Source: Trichomonas tenax (taxonomy: Eukaryota > Parabasalia > Trichomonadida > Trichomonadidae). Taken from it: a DNA stretch of 64,000 nucleotides. Within the stretch, counting starts at the first letter, position 1, and every line of letters starts with the position of its first letter. Location: positions 36,809 through 100,808 of the forward strand of contig JALKBU010000061.1 in assembly GCA_023091735.1 (NCBI GenBank), given 5' to 3'. This document shows positions 58,906 through 64,000 of the stretch, one piece after another. The position numbers and the translations under genes are program-made. The notes beneath the pieces were generated by a model. That model saw only the letters and a list, made by a program, of their open reading frames with translations, had not been told where the DNA came from and did no database searches.

Positions 58906-59721
58906 ATGTTTTTGTTATTTTCTGGATTGATTCTTGGCCATCCAGGACACCACCATGACCACGATCACCATCATCATCACCATAACGAAGATGACGATGA
59001 ATTGGAGTTCAAAGGCGCAAATTTTTCGCGGTCGGATGATTTTGATTCTCCATATTACTACGAAAGCGAATACGACCCAAAGAAATACCACGAAGTCGAT
59101 GAAAACGGAAACTTGATATGCGGAAGCAACACTTATGTTGATAAATACGGCTGTCACTGCAACGATTCATACATTGGAGACCCATACAACAAAGTTGAGG
59201 GATGTTACAAGTGTGTAAAGCAATGCTCAAACTATGCAACATGCGATTACCCCGGAACATGCAAGTGTTACAAAGATTACATTGGAAATGGCTATAAATG
59301 CATACAAAACCAGCCTTCACTGAATTTTATCAGCAGAGAGAACAATACGCATCTCATGGTTAGAATTATTTACGCCTCAGACGATGAATTAACGAATGCA
59401 TATTGCAAATTCGATGACACTGTTGTGCGCGCATACAGTTTCGATAACAATCACATATCTTGTTTGATTCCTAATAATGCATTGCCTTCATCACTTGTTT
59501 CTGTTTCAAAAGATGGAGAAAGCTGGTCAACAGAGACAACGCTCCATGGATATACAGAAGATGCCACAAACTACTCAAAGAACAAGATATATGTTGTGAT
59601 TTTTGTTGTTTTGATGATTCTATTGACATTGATTTTATCAAATACTAAAAAGCCCGTGGAAATCAGGAAACAGCCATTTGCCATTCAAAAGACAAGACCG
59701 AGAAGACAGTATGTCGCTTAA
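58906..59721 (+). CDS. His-rich single-pass surface protein with EGF-like repeats
   Basis: A 271-residue type I membrane protein. Residues 1-11 form a short signal peptide, then HPGHHHDHDHHHHHH (12-26) and an acidic stretch, a likely metal-binding N-terminus. Two Cys-rich EGF-like units follow (C72 to C103 and C103 to C132; GCHCNDSYIGDPY, then CKCYKDYIGNGYKC). A beta domain at 136-215 has one Cys pair (C167, C186), possibly IPT/TIG-like. The membrane helix is 228-246 (IYVVIFVVLMILLTLILS) with a 25-residue basic cytoplasmic tail (PRRQYVA end). All features are intact. It is related in layout to trichomonad surface proteins; ligand unknown. Confidence 0.78.
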   Translation: MFLLFSGLILGHPGHHHDHDHHHHHHNEDDDELEFKGANFSRSDDFDSPYYYESEYDPKKYHEVDENGNLICGSNTYVDKYGCHCNDSYIGDPYNKVEGCYKCVKQCSNYATCDYPGTCKCYKDYIGNGYKCIQNQPSLNFISRENNTHLMVRIIYASDDELTNAYCKFDDTVVRAYSFDNNHISCLIPNNALPSSLVSVSKDGESWSTETTLHGYTEDATNYSKNKIYVVIFVVLMILLTLILSNTKKPVEIRKQPFAIQKTRPRRQYVA

Positions 59722-60012
59722 GTGCCACATATATTTTCTATTGCAAAATACTTATTATAGAAACCAATGTTATTAATAGACGAACTTAGAAATATGAATA
59801 AAGTTTATATTCCCATAGATTAATTACTAAACAAAAAAATTATTATGAATATATAATGTTTGAGTAATAAAGCAAGATTAATCATATTCTTATTATTTCC
59901 TTTGTAATAGATGTTTGAACTGTGATTGCTTTAACCATAAAATTAAAAATTATATTTTAAATAAGAATTAAACATCCTGAATTATAATAATAATAAAACA
60001 GTAACCAGTGAA
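59722..60012. other. Convergent AT-rich spacer
   Basis: About 290 bases between two convergent stops; nothing recognised. Confidence 0.4.
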
Positions 60013-62862
60013 TTACCAGAAGTTACCGTTCCAAGCATATGTCTTCGCGTTGGAAGATTGCCCTCTTCCGTTCTTGCCCTGTGTTTGTGTATTTCCTGCA
60101 TAGAATTCATTATCACCTGTATCGAATGGGTCGGAGTCCTCTGAGAGATCTGTGAGCTGGAAGACTCTCATGTTTGTCCTCATTAGATTGTCCTTAGTCT
60201 CTGGCTTTAATACAGCTGGCTTGAGGATAGATGGTGTTGATGAGCTCTCAGATGCTTCACCTGCGAATGGACCGAATGTCTTCATATTCATTCTATCGCC
60301 GACAGGTGTCATGAAGAGAATGATTAAAATGATTAAGACAATGACTAATATGCATCCGAGTACGATAAGTAAGATAACCCACCACTTCATCTTTCCCTTC
60401 TCAGATGCCTTTCCTGTGATGATGAATTCCTCAGCGTTGACACTGTCACCCTCCTCAGTCTTAAGCTCAACTGGGCCAATGATATTGATGTCGGCATTCT
60501 TGGATTCGTACTGGACTGTCAGGACGATTGGAGATGAAGAGTTACTAACATTAATATTGGTTACAGTGCTGTCTTCGACCTTAATACCGATGCCACCGTT
60601 ATTGATGCCTTCTGGGATGATGCTGATTTCAAGCTTTGTGCTTGGATTGTTGTTTTCGATGATGTACTTGTTTTTGTTTGTTTCAAGGTACGCGTTGAGT
60701 GTCAACAAGATGTCTTGATTCTTGTAAACATCCATTGTATCCTTCTTCAACAATACAGCGTTGAATTCGTCGTTGCAAGGGATGTAGACCTTAGACTGGA
60801 ATATGTTTGCAAGAGGGATCTTCTGGAGATTTGGAGCAGAGATTCTGACAGAAGAATTCTCGCTGATGATCACGTTATGAATTGGTTCTGTTGGATTAAT
60901 AGTGACAATTGCAGTAGATGTCAAAAGAAGGTTGCAGTCTCCCTCAATGTCGACTGTAGCCGGGTGATCGAAGTATGACTGAAGAGCTGGTTCGCTATCA
61001 GCAGAGACTGCCCTACTATTATCACGCTTCAGCTTAATGGCGTATGGGCTGTTGAGCAAGTATTGTGTTGTTGTTGTCTTGTATGGAACATTGAGATTAA
61101 TGTGTGGGACATAGATTCCGCCACTGCCGTACTGTAAGTTGTCAATGTTGTATCCGAACCAGATACGCTTGTAGGAGAGGGCTGGAATTGATGTTGGAAC
61201 AGATGAGGCATCGAAGACTTCGAACAAATCGGAAGCAGTGAGAGATGCGACCTTTGAAAGTGATGTAACATCAGAGTGGATCTCAGTGGCCTTCAAAGAA
61301 ACGAGTTTCTCGGAACTTCCATCGACGCCAATTGCAGTATTCCTGATGTCGATGCATTCACATGTGATGGATCTTGATGTTCTGTCAACATCGAATGAGG
61401 AGAAGTTTGCTAATGTTAAGCGAGTGTATGTTGATGGGAGCTTGGCCTTGATCTTGATTTCGTTCTTTGTTTGACCATCAATTGTGAATTCAAAGTTTGT
61501 GAATCTTGTGAAGTCCATATTCACCGTTCCAATACCTGCAGCATAAATGTAGAGCTTTGTGTCATTCGAGTCGGTCTTAATTTCTGCCAAATGAGATTCG
61601 ACGTTCGAGTCGACAACAACTGGAACACCGGATGGGCAATATTTGGAAATATCTGAGTAAACGCAGAAGACGTTAGATGTTGGTGATGGGACTGATGTTG
61701 GTGGTAAAGGAACAAATGCCGAAGGAGCTGGTGTTCTCGCCGGCGATGGCTCTGGAGATGGCATTGGTGTTCTGTCAGGAATTGGTGTCCTATCTGGAAT
61801 AATAATGGCAGACTCTGTCTCTGTTTCAGTTTCAGATATTTCTGTCTCTGGTGTCTCTGTTGTAGAGGTTTCTGTCTCTGTTTCTGTTGATGTTGTCTCT
61901 GATTCTGTCTCTGTTGATGTTGTCTCTGATTCGATTTCTGTTGATGTTGTCTCTGATTCGATTTCTGTTGATGTTGTCTCTGATTCGATTTCTGTTGATG
62001 TTGTCTCTGATTCTGTCTCTGTTGATGTTGTCTCTGATTCGATTTCTGTTGATGTTGTCTCTGATTTTGTCTCTGTTGATGTTGTCTCTGATTCGATTTC
62101 TGTTGATGTTGTCTCTGATTCTGTCTCTGTTGATGTTGTCTCTGATTCGATTTCTGTTGATGTTGTCTCTGATTCTGTCTCTGTTGATGTTGTCTCTGAT
62201 TCTGTCTCTGTTGATGTTGTCTCTGATTCGATTTCTGTTGATGTTGTCTCTGATTCTGTCTCTGTTGATGTTGTCTCTGATTCGGTTTCTGTTGATGTTG
62301 TCTCTGATTCGATTTCTGTTGATGTTGTCTCTGATTCGGTTTCTGTTGATGTCGTTTCAGATTCCATCTCATTTGTCGACTCTGACTCTGTTTCTGAAGT
62401 TGACTCAGCCTCTGTCGTGGAAGTGGATTCGCTCTCAGATTCTTTTGTTGATGTCGACTCGGACTCTGTTTCGGATTCCGACGTAAATTCTGTCTCTGTC
62501 GAAGTTGATTCCGTTTCAGATTCTGATTCCGTTGGTGATGTCGATTCTGTTTCCGATGTTGACTCCGTTTCCGAGTCTGACGTTGACTCCGTAGTTGAAT
62601 CAAACGTTGATTCACTTTCTAATTCTGATTCAGTGGTTGACGAAGATTCAGCTGTAGCAGCCTCATCCGGATTATCTTCGCCTTGATTTAATGATATTTG
62701 GAGTGATTTTGCATTGTCAATATTAACGTCGAATATAATTATATTTTCGTTTGATTTCAGCTCATTTTGCTTCGTAGTCTCTGAGTTGGTAGCTGTGCCC
62801 TCTCTAGTGTTTCTGAAATGCCAATTCCAAAAAGAGAAGCACAAAAAAACCAAAAGAAACAT
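60013..62862 (-). CDS. Large mucin-like single-pass surface protein
   Basis: A 949-residue type I membrane protein. A hydrophobic signal ([16 protein letters not shown]) is followed by a region of about 250 residues of Ser/Thr/Glu. Its core is about 18 units of nine residues, alternating TTSTETESE and [10 protein letters not shown] Pro-rich stalk follows ([20 protein letters not shown]), then a beta-rich ectodomain of about 430 residues. The membrane helix is 827-850 ([20 protein letters not shown]), with a 99-residue cytoplasmic tail ending YAWNGNFW. Ser/Thr density suggests heavy O-glycosylation; the acidic repeat would be strongly negative. No named domain in the ectodomain. The broken gene at 12892 has a comparable signal-plus-repeat layout. 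Confidence 0.82.
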   Translation of the reverse strand: MFLLVFLCFSFWNWHFRNTREGTATNSETTKQNELKSNENIIIFDVNIDNAKSLQISLNQGEDNPDEAATAESSSTTESELESESTFDSTTESTSDSETESTSETESTSPTESESETESTSTETEFTSESETESESTSTKESESESTSTTEAESTSETESESTNEMESETTSTETESETTSTEIESETTSTETESETTSTETESETTSTEIESETTSTETESETTSTETESETTSTEIESETTSTETESETTSTEIESETTSTETKSETTSTEIESETTSTETESETTSTEIESETTSTEIESETTSTEIESETTSTETESETTSTETETETSTTETPETEISETETETESAIIIPDRTPIPDRTPMPSPEPSPARTPAPSAFVPLPPTSVPSPTSNVFCVYSDISKYCPSGVPVVVDSNVESHLAEIKTDSNDTKLYIYAAGIGTVNMDFTRFTNFEFTIDGQTKNEIKIKAKLPSTYTRLTLANFSSFDVDRTSRSITCECIDIRNTAIGVDGSSEKLVSLKATEIHSDVTSLSKVASLTASDLFEVFDASSVPTSIPALSYKRIWFGYNIDNLQYGSGGIYVPHINLNVPYKTTTTQYLLNSPYAIKLKRDNSRAVSADSEPALQSYFDHPATVDIEGDCNLLLTSTAIVTINPTEPIHNVIISENSSVRISAPNLQKIPLANIFQSKVYIPCNDEFNAVLLKKDTMDVYKNQDILLTLNAYLETNKNKYIIENNNPSTKLEISIIPEGINNGGIGIKVEDSTVTNINVSNSSSPIVLTVQYESKNADINIIGPVELKTEEGDSVNAEEFIITGKASEKGKMKWWVILLIVLGCILVIVLIILIILFMTPVGDRMNMKTFGPFAGEASESSSTPSILKPAVLKPETKDNLMRTNMRVFQLTDLSEDSDPFDTGDNEFYAGNTQTQGKNGRGQSSNAKTYAWNGNFW
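61882..62370 (-). repeat. 27-bp minisatellite within the surface-protein gene
   Basis: About 18 tandem units of 27 bp, TCTGTTGATGTTGTCTCTGA followed by TTCTGTC or TTCGATT on the plus strand. They encode the TTSTE(T/I)ESE array. Unit boundaries are in frame, so copy-number change does not break the gene. All three frames of both strands are nearly open here, giving several spurious long ORFs. Confidence 0.9.
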
Positions 62863-62978
62863 ATTTTTTCAAAAATGAATTTATTTCCCAAATTATATCT
62901 GAAAACCACGTCATAGACTATAATATGGACATTTATATTGGAATTTTTTTAACGGCTAAGTAAACTTTACAAAAAAAG

Positions 62979-63357
62979 GTTCCACTTTTTTTCTCGTTTA
63001 ATCTTTTGAGTTTTGCGATTTTTAACGAGTAAACCCCCTTCCTGGACGAATCTGATGAAACATTTACGTGCTTTTTGTTGGTGCAGATTCTAGTGGTGCA
63101 ATCTGTCTCATGATCTTAGCAAGGTATTACTTAATCATGATATGATTACTAACAGAAACCCATTACAAATCATTAATGGTCTTCTTTTATGAATCTCTTT
63201 GATGATTATAACAAATACATCTCACTATTATAGCGTTCGCTCACTTATTTTTGCTAGAGTTCCGGTAGAAAAATCAAAAAATAGAAAAGAAAAAATATGC
63301 TACGCGCAGGAGTCAAACGGCATCCTTTTGCCCATACATCGAGCATACATAACGTTA
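62979..63357 (+). repeat. Dispersed repeat, copy 3 (one-ended)
   Basis: Starts GGTTCCACTTTTTTTCTCG, contains the terminal word GAGTTTTGCGATTTTTAACG and follows the copy at 7060-7412 closely to the AACGGCAT end. Beyond it the sequence stays similar for about 30 bases more to the inverted copy at 4433-4465 (TTGCCCATACATCGAGCATA here). The matching opposite terminal repeat is absent. Confidence 0.8.
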
Positions 63358-64000
63358 CGTTCTGGGACTGGGACAAAATAGAACAACGTGCTTTTCTGAC
63401 ATGTAACTTATTTTCGACATGTAAAGTCAGGATGTCAAAATAAAGGAAAGTGAGGTGTTTGCGCGGGAAAAAATGAAAAAGTGTCAATATGTTGAAATGG
63501 ATTGAACTCAATGTTGGAAGCCAAAGAAGACTTCATTATGAGTAGTTGTGGCCTTATAGTGAAGGATGTTATTTGTGCTATCACCATCCTGACGATAGTA
63601 CATCATCCATTTCTCTTTGTTCATTGCAAGTTTTTGTTGCACTCCAAACCTAAGAAAACCAAGAAACTCGGTCGAAATTATCCCTTCTTGCATGGTAAAT
63701 ATGAATTATAAACGAATAATTTCAAGATAAAATAAAAATTTAGTAAAAAATGAATTTTACAAAGAATATAAGGATCAAATTGAGAATCTAAATAATATAA
63801 ATCAATATATAAAATGAAAGTAACATGAAAACATTATCTAATTCATGATTCATAATTAATTATGAATTTAATTATATATTAATAATTATGAGAATAAGTA
63901 ATAATATGAAAATAATCTTGTAATGAAAAAGGTATCTGTGAAAAATAAAAAATAGAAAAAAAATAATAATTTTTTAATATCAAAAGTGAAAATGTAATGT
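63358..64000. other. Window end, spacer with a possible small minus-strand ORF
   Basis: Holds the ACATGTAA motif pair (63399, 63417). A 61-codon minus-strand frame at 63508-63693 (MQEGIISTEFLGFLRFGVQQ, then NKEKWMMYYRQDGDSTN) looks mildly protein-like but I recognise nothing and the opposite strand is also open. The rest is very AT-rich. Confidence 0.3.

Noticed and set aside
61805..62686. 293-codon plus-strand ORF rich in Ser/Val/Asp
   Set aside because: It is the antisense of the 27-bp minisatellite; repeats with a period divisible by three keep all frames open. The minus-strand frame has signal peptide, ectodomain and membrane helix.
1..64000. CRISPR arrays, bacterial operons, riboswitches or a phage
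   Set aside because: No regularly spaced direct repeats with unique spacers, no polycistronic layout, and the gene content is clearly eukaryotic.

Overview
The window looks like the nuclear genome of a trichomonad (Parabasalia, a Trichomonas or Tritrichomonas type organism). The evidence is: AT-rich spacers, long genes with no recognisable intron, very short 5' leaders with TCA-Py-T initiator-like sites close to the ATG, decayed members of the DUF3447/ankyrin and BspA-like leucine-rich repeat families, and a GrpE-like co-chaperone of the kind used in hydrogenosomes or mitochondria. I do not assign a species. Several of the longest reading frames begin at TTG or GTG; for these I moved the start to the first credible ATG.

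Layout. 1-8.4 kb: a decayed DUF3447/ankyrin gene, a Lys/Ser/His-rich protein with an unresolved start, a repeat-rich spacer with a TIR-bounded element, a pseudokinase, a partial copy of the same repeat and a decayed BspA-like gene. 8.9-18 kb: a BTB-like/Sel1/ankyrin protein, a broken Thr-Pro-rich surface protein and a large coiled-coil protein. 18-22 kb: a secreted GH20 beta-hexosaminidase and a Polo-like kinase, both on the minus strand. 22-25.3 kb: a nearly empty spacer with gene fossils. 25.3-31.5 kb: an IFRD-like protein, an Hrd1-like RING ligase, a tRNA with anticodon GAC, a helical-repeat protein, a very short GrpE-like protein and a FOP/FOR20-like basal body protein. 32.8-37.5 kb: a helical-repeat protein divergent from an importin-beta-like protein. 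37.5-40.7 kb: two decayed minus-strand genes, one for an adhesin-like protein and one resembling virus-type repeat proteins. 41.2-51.5 kb: a coiled-coil protein and two very large helical-repeat proteins, with a MITE-like element between the last two. 51.6-56.7 kb: a UPF1-like helicase and an HP1-like chromodomain protein. 57.3-64 kb: another DUF3447/ankyrin pseudogene, two single-pass surface proteins (one His-rich, one with a Ser/Thr/Glu minisatellite) and a third copy of the dispersed repeat.

The genes do not form one pathway. Intact ones cover housekeeping: cell division (PLK, FOP/FOR20), ER quality control (Hrd1), RNA surveillance (UPF1), transport (importin), chromatin (HP1), glycan degradation and the cell surface. 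Decay is concentrated in surface-protein and expanded families and around repeats. The least explained signals are the MITE-like element with its internal 21-bp repeat, the dispersed TIR element, recurrent AAAAGTGNC and paired ATGTAA words in spacers, the GAC-anticodon tRNA and the 92-residue GrpE-like protein.
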